Positions 1-7,506 of a DNA stretch of 64,000 bases are shown in pieces. A program made the position numbers and the translations under genes. Each line of letters opens with the position of its first letter. The first letter of the stretch is position 1. The DNA is from Longispora albida DSM 44784 (lineage in GTDB: Bacteria > Actinomycetota > Actinomycetes > Mycobacteriales > Micromonosporaceae): the NCBI RefSeq assembly GCF_000379825.1, contig NZ_KB903837.1, forward strand, positions 256,762-320,761, given 5' to 3'. A model generated the notes under the pieces. The model was not told the DNA's origin. It made no database searches and saw nothing but the letters and a program-made list of their open reading frames with translations.

Positions 1-96
1 GCCGGCGATGCTGGCCCGCCACTGGCGCTCCAGGCCGATGACGGCGCCTAGGACAGCGGCGGCGAATACGTGAAGAAAAGTAACGAAAGTCTGCAT
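1..96 (-). CDS. MgtC/SapB-family membrane protein, N-terminal fragment cut by the window edge
   Basis: Only the first 32 codons are visible; the gene runs off the left edge. The residues form a hydrophobic helix (FLHVFAAAVLGAVIGLE) followed by GLERQWR, which matches the first transmembrane segment and the conserved G-x-E-R turn of MgtC/SapB proteins. MgtC proteins act at the inner membrane in virulence and in survival at low Mg2+ in several bacteria; the role in this organism is unknown. The ATG at 96 has a G-rich stretch (GAGGGGG) about 6 bases upstream. A short ORF (161 to 48) begins upstream and overlaps this start out of frame, so the two may be translationally coupled. The family call rests on the N-terminus alone. 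Confidence 0.6.
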   Translation of the reverse strand, partial: MQTFVTFLHVFAAAVLGAVIGLERQWRASIAG

Positions 97-161
97 GAAC
101 GGCCCCCTCGCAAGGATCTGGCGGGTCTGGACACGGTGCCGCGACTGCTACTGCTGCCCAT
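48..161 (-). CDS. Putative 37-codon leader ORF overlapping the MgtC-like start
   Basis: An ATG at 161 is preceded by a near-perfect Shine-Dalgarno (GAGGAGG, 177-171) with 9-base spacing, better than that of the MgtC-like gene it overlaps. The 37-residue product is rich in Ser and Arg, resembles no family I know, and stops at 48, past the downstream start. Such a layout suits translational coupling or leader-peptide control. Expression is inferred only from the ribosome-binding site. Confidence 0.35.
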   Translation of the reverse strand: MGSSSSRGTVSRPARSLRGGRSCRLSLLFFTYSPPLS

Positions 162-264
162 GACTGCCCACCTCCTCAGGCCGTTTCTTACACAAAACTA
201 TGGATTTCTCACCGTACCCGATGATGCCCGCGCAGCACTGTGGAACACCACACAGCAGGATGGG

Positions 265-294
265 CCGGCCCGGTTGACGCGCCAACCGGGCCGG
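265..294 (-). terminator. 12-bp perfect hairpin downstream of the SDR gene
   Basis: The arms 265-276 and 283-294 are perfect reverse complements (CCGGCCCGGTTG) around a 6-base loop. It lies 140 bases past the SDR stop codon and upstream of the MgtC-like leader. There is no T-tract, as is common for actinobacterial terminators. The rest of 162-433 shows no gene. Confidence 0.55.
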
Positions 295-433
295 GGCACA
301 AGGCGATCACGGCCGGAGGGCAGCGGGCATCGGTCGAACATTCACGCAAGCCCCCGTGGCTGAGAAATCGACGGGAGCAGTCAATATCGTCGAGCCCCCG
401 CCGTCAAGACCCGTTTGCCGGTACCTGGGAACG

Positions 434-1255
434 TCAGCCCTGCTGCATCTGCCGGAGCACGGCGTCGAACCCGCGATCGTCCAGTGAGGACCGCAGGTCC
501 AGCAGGGTCCGGTCGTCGGCGACGACCTCACGGGTCGGCGGCTCGCCGGCCAGCAGCGCCGCCTCGATCCGCTCGGCGACGTCGTCGGCGCTGACGCCCA
601 GCTCCGGGTTGCGGAACACGGCCCCGAAGAGGGCGGCCACCCCGCCGGTCAGGTCCGCGTACGGGCCGTCCATGTCGCAGTTGCGCTTCATCGCGGCCAC
701 AGCGGTGTCGCCGAACTCCGTCCGGACCAGGCCGGGCTGGATCAGGCTGACGTGCACCCCGAACGGCGCCACCTCGAAACGCAGGCCGTCGGCGAGGGAC
801 TCCAGCGCGTACTTCGTCAGGTGGTACCCGGCGGCGGCCGGCATCGTGAACATCCCGCCGATCGAGCCGACGAACACGATCCGCCCCTCGCCGCGCGCCC
901 GCATGCCGGGCAGGACGAGCTGGCACAGCCGGGTCGGGCCGACCACATTGGTCTCGAAGCACCGGCGCAGCGAGTCGGCCGGCAGCTCCTCCACCGGCCC
1001 GTACTCGCCGTAGCCCGCGTTGTTGACCAGGGCGTGCACCTCGCCGATCTCCTCGGCGACGGCGGTCATGGAAGCCTCGTCGGTCGTGTCGAGCCTGCGG
1101 GTGATGGCCCCGGCCTCGGCCAGCCCGGCCAGGGTCTCCGGGTTGCGGGCCGTGGCCCAGACCTGCCACCTGCCCGACGCGGCCAGCCGCGCGGCGGTGG
1201 CGTGGCCGATGCCGGTGGAACAACCAGTGATCAGTACGGCCGGAGCGCTCGTCAT
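434..1255 (-). CDS. Short-chain dehydrogenase/reductase (SDR), classical type
   Basis: This 273-aa NAD(P)-dependent oxidoreductase has the classical SDR layout: TGCSTGIG nucleotide-binding motif at residues 10-17, NNAG at 78-81, catalytic Ser131, and Tyr144-x3-Lys148. The length is normal for the class. An Arg at the end of strand 2 (ATARN) hints at NADP preference, which is inference. The substrate is not predictable; close relatives are usually labelled ketoreductases or YusZ-like oxidoreductases. The ATG overlaps the stop of the upstream lipoprotein gene (ATGA), so both are probably one transcript. A hairpin at 265-294 would end it. Confidence 0.85.
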   Translation of the reverse strand: MTSAPAVLITGCSTGIGHATAARLAASGRWQVWATARNPETLAGLAEAGAITRRLDTTDEASMTAVAEEIGEVHALVNNAGYGEYGPVEELPADSLRRCFETNVVGPTRLCQLVLPGMRARGEGRIVFVGSIGGMFTMPAAAGYHLTKYALESLADGLRFEVAPFGVHVSLIQPGLVRTEFGDTAVAAMKRNCDMDGPYADLTGGVAALFGAVFRNPELGVSADDVAERIEAALLAGEPPTREVVADDRTLLDLRSSLDDRGFDAVLRQMQQG

Positions 1256-1917
1256 ATCGACGATGCTAGCTCTACGAGCCGCCGGGCGTACGTGTCGGAG
1301 CTGTCCGAGGAACGTTTGAGATCGGCGGCCTGCGGGTTGACCGGCTTCGGGTAGAGCACGGTCACCTTCACGTGCAGCAGTACCTTGCTGGAGCGGTAGA
1401 AGTAACAGCGCGGCAGGTGCATCGGCGTCGCGGACTGCGGCCAGTCGTAGAAGGACAGCCCAGCCGTTGTCGTGGACGGCGCGTCATGGCCGTCGAGAGG
1501 CTGCGGAAGGTCCTCGCGCCCGGCCCTGCACAGCCCGTAGAACGCCTTGTACAGCGCGTCGGCCCGGACGGCACCGGTGACCGGCTGCACGTACGTCTCG
1601 ACGATCGCGGCGTGCTTCGAGCTCTGCCCGGACTCGCCGGGCGGAAGCGCGAGCGCGTCCACACAGGACACCCCGGTCAGCGTGTCGGCCCCGGAGAGCA
1701 CCGGGATCACCTGATGCGTACTGGCGGCCGGGCCGGGGGAGCCGATCGCGGCCGACAGCGGCTCCAGGGCCTTCGTGCACAGCTCGGTGGTGGCGCGCTG
1801 CGCGGCGTTGAGGGTGGCCGGCGGCTTGGACGGCGCCGCGCTCGGCTGAGCCGGGCCGATGCACCCGGACGCGGCGAGGGCTGTGATGGCGACCACTGTG
1901 GCCCGACGGAGTCTCAT
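1252..1917 (-). CDS. Putative lipoprotein of unknown function
   Basis: The 221-aa product starts with a basic n-region and hydrophobic stretch ending in a lipobox (LAASGC, Cys19), so it should be lipid-anchored outside the membrane. A Pro/Ala/Ser-rich linker follows, then a globular part with several cysteines (around residues 47, 84, 133 and 169) that could form disulfides. I recognise no domain; it has the feel of small actinobacterial sensor or solute-binding lipoproteins, but that is a guess. It is translationally coupled to the SDR gene, so the two products may serve the same process. Confidence 0.6.
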   Translation of the reverse strand: MRLRRATVVAITALAASGCIGPAQPSAAPSKPPATLNAAQRATTELCTKALEPLSAAIGSPGPAASTHQVIPVLSGADTLTGVSCVDALALPPGESGQSSKHAAIVETYVQPVTGAVRADALYKAFYGLCRAGREDLPQPLDGHDAPSTTTAGLSFYDWPQSATPMHLPRCYFYRSSKVLLHVKVTVLYPKPVNPQAADLKRSSDSSDTYARRLVELASSI

Positions 1918-1991
1918 GCCTCGGCAGGGTACTGAAAGGAAAGCTTAAAGAGAAGGTGGCCGATCGGTGTCCACCGTGGCCGGACAGTGTG

Positions 1992-2099
1992 GTGCCCCTG
2001 GTGACCAGCGGCAAGGTCCCTGGACCCCGTCGCGCTCATCCCGGGAAGGGAGCCGGGATGACCCCGGCGGGATCTCGTTGCCACCAGTGCCAGGGGCAC
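1992..2099. repeat. Nested imperfect inverted repeat, about 108 bp
   Basis: The outer arms GTGCCCCTGG (1992-2001) and CCAGGGGCAC (2090-2099) are perfect complements. Near the centre sits a second hairpin with 9-bp arms (TCATCCCGG and CCGGGATGA). The element fills the gap between the ArsR-type gene and the lipoprotein gene. It may be a terminator, a structured leader for the lipoprotein-SDR transcript, or a mobile palindromic repeat. Confidence 0.5.
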
Positions 2100-2101
2100 T
2101 C

Positions 2102-2121
2102 CGTTCAAAATAATTTGAACG
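2102..2121. promoter_or_regulatory. AT-rich 8-bp inverted repeat, operator or terminator
   Basis: CGTTCAAA (2102-2109) and TTTGAACG (2114-2121) flank ATAA. The site begins one base past the ArsR-type stop codon. Its symmetry and AT core resemble a dimeric-repressor operator for the downstream lipoprotein-SDR unit; it could equally help to end the regulator transcript. Confidence 0.4.
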
Positions 2122-2122
2122 A

Positions 2123-2734
2123 CTACTGCTCGTCAAGCTCGGCGGGCTTACCCGAGCCGTTCGGCGCACTGGCCACCGGGTGCAGTGCGATCAGGAGCTG
2201 GTAGGACGGATTGGCTGGGTCGTTGCCGTCGTGGAACTCCTCGACCAGCTCCAGCAGCCGCCGGCGGAACTCGCCGGCCTGGGCTGGGGGGACGCTCGAG
2301 ATCGCGTGGCTGACGATCACCCGGGTCTCGTCCGGCGCATCCCGGGCCGCGACGATCTCCCCGGAGCGGATGCCGGCCACGATGTTGTCGCGCACCTGGT
2401 CGATCATGGCGGCGATCAGCTCGTCCATGCCCCCGGACGGACCTGGGCCGCTCTCGTAGCTGAGCATCTTCTGGCCGGCCCCGTAGTGCTTCTCGATGAT
2501 CCCGTTGATCACGCGCGTGGTGCGCACCTCGAGCAAGCCGTGCTGCTCCAGCGTGTTCAGGTGGTAGTAGATCTTCGTCGGGGGAACCCGGACGGCGCTG
2601 GCCAGCTCCTTGGCTGTCCACGACCGACGGTGGTCGGACATGGTCAGCTCCAGGACGGTCAGCCGGATCGGATCGGCCAGCGCCTTGAGCGTGCCGACAT
2701 CCTGGACCACTCGCCTGGAGGGAATTGGCTCCAT
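2123..2734 (-). CDS. ArsR-type winged-helix transcriptional regulator
   Basis: The 203-aa product has an N-terminal winged helix (residues about 10-90): LKALADPIRLTVLELT is the typical ArsR-class opening, followed by a recognition region (ELASAVRVPPTKIYYHLNTL) and a wing. The C-terminal half is a mainly helical sensor or dimer domain without an obvious metal-binding Cys cluster, so a metal sensor is unlikely. The gene diverges from the peptide/radical SAM pair starting at 2864 and shares a 129-bp AT-richer intergenic region with it, making control of that pair the simplest hypothesis. The ATG at 2734 follows a weak purine-rich site. Confidence 0.75.
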   Translation of the reverse strand: MEPIPSRRVVQDVGTLKALADPIRLTVLELTMSDHRRSWTAKELASAVRVPPTKIYYHLNTLEQHGLLEVRTTRVINGIIEKHYGAGQKMLSYESGPGPSGGMDELIAAMIDQVRDNIVAGIRSGEIVAARDAPDETRVIVSHAISSVPPAQAGEFRRRLLELVEEFHDGNDPANPSYQLLIALHPVASAPNGSGKPAELDEQ

Positions 2735-2782
2735 TCCTGCGACCCCATCCGTTGCGCACTATTTAGGGAGGTGAAGAATATC

Positions 2783-2812
2783 AAACGCTTGACACCCACT
2801 ACGCGTTTAAAC
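2783..2812. promoter_or_regulatory. Palindrome-rich promoter region before the peptide/radical SAM pair
   Basis: Within this unusually AT-rich stretch are AAACGC (2783-2788) and its complement GCGTTT (2803-2808), the perfect 8-bp palindrome GTTTAAAC (2805-2812), and a consensus -35 box TTGACA (2789-2794). No convincing -10 box is visible. The layout suggests a repressor, plausibly the divergent ArsR-type protein, binding over the promoter. Confidence 0.4.
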
Positions 2813-2863
2813 AACATTAAGCGTCAAGTCCAGGGGCAGGGGTCAAGTGATGCAGGAGTCAAG

Positions 2864-3022
2864 GTGATCGTCGACGCTTTGCTAGTCGCCCAGGTGCTGG
2901 AGCACGTTACCCAGGCTGGCGAGCATGTCACCAGGATGTTCCTCGAGGATGTGACCACCGTGGTCCAGCCGATGCTCGACTTCGGCGAGGGTGTCCAGAA
3001 CGCCGGCTGCCAGGAGCGCTAG
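2864..3022 (+). CDS. 52-aa putative RiPP precursor peptide next to a radical SAM enzyme
   Basis: A GTG at 2864 has a clear Shine-Dalgarno (AGGAG, 2854-2858) with a 5-base spacer and opens a 52-codon ORF ending 20 bases before the radical SAM gene. Residues 1-34 are Val/Leu-rich and predicted helical, with a small internal repeat (EHVT at 13-16 and 20-23) and a Thr pair at 31-32. The C-terminal third is different: Pro36, Asp39-Phe40-Gly41, GEG, Asn46 and a single Cys49 followed by Gln-Glu-Arg. A helical leader plus a short core with one Cys is the usual layout of SPASM-enzyme substrates. I do not recognise the peptide family; precursor status rests on position, size and ribosome site. Confidence 0.6.
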   Translation: MIVDALLVAQVLEHVTQAGEHVTRMFLEDVTTVVQPMLDFGEGVQNAGCQER

Positions 3023-3042
3023 CCCTGAGGCCCAGCCGATAC

Positions 3043-4353
3043 GTGACAGTCGGCCGGATCGTCTACCGGCATCCGTCCGGCCGGCTGGTCCAGCCGGTGC
3101 TGCACGCCACCACGGCCAAGGTGTACCTGGCTGATCCCGCCACCGCCGCCCGCCTGTCGGGGTCCGGTGCGGCCCTCCATCCCGCCGACGAGCAGGCGCT
3201 GCTGTCGGCGGGCCTGCTCGTGCCCGAGGGTACGGACGAGGCGGCTGGCGTGATCGAGGCGGGCCGGGTGGCCGCTGCTGCCGGGCGGCGTACGCGGGGC
3301 TTCGTCATCATGCCCACGAGCTACTGCAACATGGCCTGCTCGTACTGCGGGCAGGAGCACCGTCGCGGTGTCACCTCGGCGGGACACCGGGACGCGCTGG
3401 TTGCCCGGGTGACGGCGGCGATCCGGAGTGGACGGTACGACGACGTCCACGTGCGGTGGTTCGGCGGGGAGCCCCTGATGGGGTACGCGATCATCCGGGA
3501 CCTGTCGCGCCGGTTCATCGCGGCGGCGGACGAGGCCGGGGTCGGCTACTCGGGGTACATCGTGACGAATGGCGCGCTGCTCGACGAGCGCAAGCTCGCG
3601 GAACTGCACGGTGCCTGCCGGGTCGGCACCATCGAGGTGACCGTGGACGGGCCGGAGGCCGAGCACGACGCGAGCCGGGTACTCAAGAATGGGTCTGGCT
3701 CTTTCCGGCACATTGTGCGGCTGATCGCGCAGTCTGTTCGCGATGAGTGTCCACAATGGCGCATCAGGACGAACGTCGGCGAGCACAATGCGCACCTGTC
3801 CGGAGAATTCGCCGCCGCTATGGCCGAGTCGGGGCTCGCGCATCCCAAGGTGAGTTTCTATCCGGCGCCCATTCATTCGTGGGGCAATGACGTGAGCGCG
3901 GTGCGGCTCGCCGCCGAACGGATGGCTGCGATCGAGCTGGACTGGCTGGCCGCCTACCACCGGAACGGCCTTACGTGCGCTCTGGTGCCGATCAGGCCCG
4001 TTCAGGTGCCGTGCGTGGCTGTCACGCGGCATTCCGAGGTCGTCTCGCCGGACGGCCGGGTCTACTCCTGCACGGAACAGCCGCTCGTGCCCGGCTTCGA
4101 GGATCGGGCGGTGTCGTCGCTGCCTGTGCTGGCGGCGGGGGAGTTGCGGCCGGAAGGCGAGTTCGACGACTGGTACGACGCGCTGGACGGCGGCGAGACC
4201 GGGTGCCGGGACTGCCGCATCCTGCCGCTGTGCGGGGGCGCGTGCCCGAAGCTGTGGCGGGAGGGCAAGCCGCCGTGCCCGCCGCTGAAACTCAACGTGG
4301 CCGGCCGGCTGGACCTGTTCGCCCGTGCGGCCGGCTGCGAGCCAGTCTCCTGA
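3043..4353 (+). CDS. Radical SAM/SPASM peptide-modifying enzyme
   Basis: This 436-aa protein has the radical SAM cluster motif Cys95-x3-Cys99-x2-Cys102 and a GGEP motif (141-144). The C-terminal SPASM region is complete: Cys324, Gly338-x4-Cys343, then Cys388-x2-Cys391-x5-Cys397-x3-Cys401 and Cys412, enough for two auxiliary 4Fe-4S clusters. About 85 residues precede the radical SAM domain and could form a peptide-recognition (RRE/PqqD-like) or related domain; this is not certain. SPASM enzymes of this build typically install thioether, C-C or C-O bonds in ribosomal peptides or oxidise active-site residues. The GTG start sits 20 bases after the 52-aa ORF, so that peptide is the likely substrate. 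The 3' end overlaps the convergent DUF1990 gene by 62 bp. Confidence 0.88.
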   Translation: MTVGRIVYRHPSGRLVQPVLHATTAKVYLADPATAARLSGSGAALHPADEQALLSAGLLVPEGTDEAAGVIEAGRVAAAAGRRTRGFVIMPTSYCNMACSYCGQEHRRGVTSAGHRDALVARVTAAIRSGRYDDVHVRWFGGEPLMGYAIIRDLSRRFIAAADEAGVGYSGYIVTNGALLDERKLAELHGACRVGTIEVTVDGPEAEHDASRVLKNGSGSFRHIVRLIAQSVRDECPQWRIRTNVGEHNAHLSGEFAAAMAESGLAHPKVSFYPAPIHSWGNDVSAVRLAAERMAAIELDWLAAYHRNGLTCALVPIRPVQVPCVAVTRHSEVVSPDGRVYSCTEQPLVPGFEDRAVSSLPVLAAGELRPEGEFDDWYDALDGGETGCRDCRILPLCGGACPKLWREGKPPCPPLKLNVAGRLDLFARAAGCEPVS

Positions 4354-4819
4354 GGACAACCCCGCAGCGCCGGGCGTAGAGATTCTGGAACAGCGGCACG
4401 ACCGGCTTCACCATTCTCGCGTACCAGGCCGCTGGCTGGCTGAACGCGATGACCGTGAGCCACACCTGCCCGTCGCCGGCCTCCTCCAGCCAGAACGCCT
4501 CCTCGCCCCGCTCGGGATGGCCGGGCAGCGTGCCGTACGCCCAGCCGGCCCGGCTCTCCTCCTCGACCGTCCACACGACGCGGCACGGAGCCGAGATCGG
4601 TCCGAGGTGGACGGTCAGCTCGGCTCCCGGTACGGCGCGCGGGGCCGTGGTGGTGACGCCGACCGGGATGGCGCGGTGCATCCGCCACGTGAACAGCGCC
4701 TCTGCGGCGCCGGCGAGCCGGACATGCCCGAGGTTCGTCCGGACGCGCAGATGGCTGTACCCGGCCGGCAGCGCAGGACGAGCCGTGCCGCCGGCCTCGG
4801 GGTACGTGAGGTCAGCCAA
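4292..4819 (-). CDS. DUF1990 family protein
   Basis: The 175-aa product carries the DUF1990 pattern: an early HLRVRTNLG segment, a short-chain helix around ALFTWRMHRAIPVGV, then GWAYGTLPGHPERGEEAFWLE and a C-terminal FSQPAAWYARMVKPVVPLFQ stretch. The family is uncharacterised and common in actinobacteria and plants; its fold is thought to be a small beta-rich, START-like shape, which I cannot confirm here. The start overlaps the helicase stop by 8 bases, so the two are co-translated. Its 3' end overlaps the radical SAM gene on the other strand, so transcriptional interference between the two is possible. Confidence 0.8.
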   Translation of the reverse strand: MADLTYPEAGGTARPALPAGYSHLRVRTNLGHVRLAGAAEALFTWRMHRAIPVGVTTTAPRAVPGAELTVHLGPISAPCRVVWTVEEESRAGWAYGTLPGHPERGEEAFWLEEAGDGQVWLTVIAFSQPAAWYARMVKPVVPLFQNLYARRCGVVLRRLARSRPHGRTGPAGRPR

Positions 4820-7289
4820 GACGGTTGACGGCGGTGATCTCGATGACGGCCTCGCCAGCCTCGTCGGAGGCTGCCAGGTCGACCTCTGCGCTGATCCCCC
4901 AGTCGTGGTCGCCCTCGGGATCGTCGAAGATCTGCCGGACGAGCCAGCGTTCCTTCTCCTGAGTGATCATCAGCAGGGCCGGGCCGCGTGCGTCGGGGCC
5001 GGTACCGAGCGTGTCGTGCTCGTCGAAGTACTCCTCCATCGCCGTGCGCCAGTCGAAGCCCTGGTCGAGATCCATCAGCTCCTGGTACCGGCTGCGCGCC
5101 GCCAGCTCCACCCGGCGGAACAGCGCGTTGCGGACCAGCACCCGGAAGGCGCGGACGTTGCGGGTCACGGCCGGCGGCGTGCTGTCCACCGGCGGGCGGC
5201 CGGTGTCCTCCTCGCCAGGGTTGCGCAGCTGCTCCCACTCGTCGAGCAGGCTGGAGTCGACCTGGCGGACCAGCTCGCCGAGCCACTCGACGATGTCGTG
5301 GATCTCCTCGGTCTTCGCGTCCTCCGGCACGGTCTGGCGCAGCGCGCGGTACGCGTCGGCCAGGTACCTCAGGACCAGGCCCTCCGAGCGGGCCAGGTTG
5401 TAGTAGGAGACGTACTCGCCGAAGGTCATGCCCTGCTCGTACATCTCGCGGACGACCGACTTGGGCGACAGGCGCTGGTCGGCGACCCACGGGTGGCTCT
5501 TGCGGTACGAGTCGAACGCGGCTTCGAGCAGCTCGGCCAGCGGCCGCGGGTGCGTGATGTTCTCCAGGAGCGCCATCCGCTCCTCGTACTCGATGCCGTC
5601 GGCCTTCATCTGCATGACAGCCTCGCCCTTGGCCTTGTTCTGCTGGGCGTAGAGGATCTGGCGCGGGTCCTCCAGGACGGACTCGATGATGGACACCACG
5701 TCGAGCGCGTAGCTGGGGTCCTCGGCGGACAGCAGCTCGGTCGCCGCCACCGCGAACGGGGACAGCGGCTGGTTGAGCGCGAAGCCGAGCTGGAGGTCCT
5801 CGGTGAGCTTGATCTGCCCGTTCTCGTCCTGCTGGACGATCCCGGCGGTGCGCAGCGCCCGGTAGATCGCGATGGCCCGGCGGATGTGCGCGCGCTGGGC
5901 AGCCGGGGACTCGTGGTTGTCGGTGAGCAGGTGCCGCATGCTGGCGAAGACGTCACCACCGCGCTCGACGACGTTCAGGACCATCGAGTGGCTGACGTGG
6001 AAGGACGAGGTCAGCGGCTCCGGATCGGCCCCGACGAGGCGCTCGAAGGTCGGCTGGCCCCAGCCGACGAAGCCCTCCGGCGGCTTCTTCTTCACCAGTT
6101 TCCGCAGCTTCTTCGGGTCGCCGGCGGCCTTGGCGACGGCCTTCTCGTTCTCGACGACGTGCTCGGGTGCCTGCACGATCACCGTGCCCAGCGTGTCGAA
6201 ACCGGCCCGCCCGGCCCGGCCGGCGATCTGGTGGAACTCGCGGGCCTTGAGCAGCCGCATCCGCTGCCCGTCGAACTTGTTGAGCCCGGTGAACAGCACG
6301 GTACGGATCGGCAGGTTGATGCCGACGCCGAGCGTGTCCGTCCCGCAGATCACCTTGAGCAGCCCGGCCTGCGCCAGCAGCTCGACCAGCCGCCGGTACT
6401 TGGGCAGCATGCCGGCGTGGTGCACGCCGATCCCATGCCGGACGAGCCGGGACAGGGTCTTGCCGAAGCTCGACGAGAACCGGAAGCCGCCGATCAGGTC
6501 GGCGATGGCGTCCTTCTCCGCCCGGGTACACATGTTGATGCTCATCAGCGCGCTGGCCTGCTCAAGGGCGGCGGCCTGCGTGAAGTGCACGATGTACACG
6601 GGAGCCTGCTTGGTGCTCAGCAGCTCCTCGATCGTCTCGTGCAGCGGCGTCGTCACGTAGGAGTGCAGCAGCGGTACCGGGCGCTCGCCGGAGGCGACCA
6701 CCGACGTGTCCCGGCCGGTCCGGCGGGTCAGGTCGGCCACGAACCGGGTCGTGTCGCCGAGCGTCGCCGACATCAGCACGAACTGGGCCTGCGGCAGCTC
6801 GACGATCGGCACCTGCCAGGCCCAGCCCCGGTCGGGCTCGGCGTAGAAATGGAACTCGTCCATGACCACCTGGCCGACGTCGGCGTCCCTGCCCTCCCGC
6901 AGGGCCAGGTTCGCCAGGATCTCCGCGGTGCAGCAGATCACGGGCGCGTCGGCGTTCACCGAGGCGTCTCCGGTGAGCATGCCGACGTTCTCCGGGCCGA
7001 AGACCTGGCACAACGCGAAGAACTTCTCCGACACGAGCGCCTTGATCGGCGCGGTGTAGAACGTGGTCCGGTCGGAGGCCAGGGCCGCGAAGTGCGCGCC
7101 GATCGCCACCATCGACTTGCCAGAGCCGGTCGGGGTGCTCAGGATGACGTTCGCGCCGGAGACGATCTCGATCAGCGCCTCCTGCTGGGCCGGGTACAGG
7201 CTGAGGCCCTGGCCCTCCGTCCAGGCCGAGAAGGCGTCGAACAGTGCGTCGGGGCTGGCGTCACGCGGGATCTGATCGGTGAGACTCAT
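4812..7289 (-). CDS. DEAD/DEAH-box helicase with DUF3516-type C-terminal region
   Basis: The 825-aa protein has superfamily 2 helicase motifs in order: Walker A STPTGSGKS (I), TAPIKAL (Ia), MDEFHFY (II, a DEFH variant), MSATLGD (III), and the RecA-2 motifs CGTDTLGVGINLP (V) and QIAGRAGRAGFDT (VI). It is close to Ski2/Mtr4-like enzymes. The last 350 residues match the region often labelled DUF3516 in actinobacteria. RNA unwinding or turnover is the expected role. I chose the ATG at 7289 because of a GGGGG site just upstream and because the protein opens normally (MSLTDQIPRD); upstream codons read through a palindromic element. It is coupled to the DUF1990 gene. Confidence 0.88.
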   Translation of the reverse strand: MSLTDQIPRDASPDALFDAFSAWTEGQGLSLYPAQQEALIEIVSGANVILSTPTGSGKSMVAIGAHFAALASDRTTFYTAPIKALVSEKFFALCQVFGPENVGMLTGDASVNADAPVICCTAEILANLALREGRDADVGQVVMDEFHFYAEPDRGWAWQVPIVELPQAQFVLMSATLGDTTRFVADLTRRTGRDTSVVASGERPVPLLHSYVTTPLHETIEELLSTKQAPVYIVHFTQAAALEQASALMSINMCTRAEKDAIADLIGGFRFSSSFGKTLSRLVRHGIGVHHAGMLPKYRRLVELLAQAGLLKVICGTDTLGVGINLPIRTVLFTGLNKFDGQRMRLLKAREFHQIAGRAGRAGFDTLGTVIVQAPEHVVENEKAVAKAAGDPKKLRKLVKKKPPEGFVGWGQPTFERLVGADPEPLTSSFHVSHSMVLNVVERGGDVFASMRHLLTDNHESPAAQRAHIRRAIAIYRALRTAGIVQQDENGQIKLTEDLQLGFALNQPLSPFAVAATELLSAEDPSYALDVVSIIESVLEDPRQILYAQQNKAKGEAVMQMKADGIEYEERMALLENITHPRPLAELLEAAFDSYRKSHPWVADQRLSPKSVVREMYEQGMTFGEYVSYYNLARSEGLVLRYLADAYRALRQTVPEDAKTEEIHDIVEWLGELVRQVDSSLLDEWEQLRNPGEEDTGRPPVDSTPPAVTRNVRAFRVLVRNALFRRVELAARSRYQELMDLDQGFDWRTAMEEYFDEHDTLGTGPDARGPALLMITQEKERWLVRQIFDDPEGDHDWGISAEVDLAASDEAGEAVIEITAVNRLG

Positions 7290-7322
7290 AGTGCCCCCGA
7301 TCGTGCCACACGGTAGTGCCGA

Positions 7323-7417
7323 CCCGCTGAGTGCGACGCTGGACTGCGCATTCCGGACCCGCATACAACACCGGTATGCGGGCGTCCGGAATGCTTGCCA
7401 GCCCCGCACTCAGCGGG
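7323..7417. repeat. 95-bp long inverted repeat upstream of the helicase gene
   Basis: The outer arms CCCGCTGAGTGCG (7323-7335) and 7405-7417 are perfect complements. The inner arms GCATTCCGGACCCGCATAC (7348-7366) and 7374-7394 match except for a two-base insertion. A 7-base loop remains. The element would fold into one long stem. It could be a terminator, a palindromic mobile repeat, or a 5' element of the helicase transcript. Confidence 0.65.
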
Positions 7418-7466
7418 CCACCTCAGGTCAGGTCAAGGTCAAGATCCAAAGCAAGATCAAGATCGT

Positions 7467-7481
7467 GATTTTGTACCTGTG
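7467..7481. repeat. 15-bp repeat, copy 1 (GATTTTGTACCTGTG)
   Basis: The same 15 bases occur at 57661-57675. Both copies are preceded by an AGCAAGA-containing purine-rich tract and both lie just past the 3' end of a minus-strand gene (MarR here, cbtA there). Confidence 0.5.
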
Positions 7482-7506
7482 CCGGGGTGGAACGGCTGAT
7501 GCGTGG

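Noticed and set aside
2180-3022. Long plus-strand frame ending with the 52-aa peptide
   Set aside because: The upstream part is antisense to the ArsR-type gene. Only the last 52 codons have a ribosome site and lie outside other genes.
4449-7316. 955-codon open frame opposite the helicase gene
   Set aside because: It is an antisense shadow: its product is low-complexity (Leu/Arg/Gly/Val-rich) with no motifs, whereas the minus strand encodes full helicase motifs.
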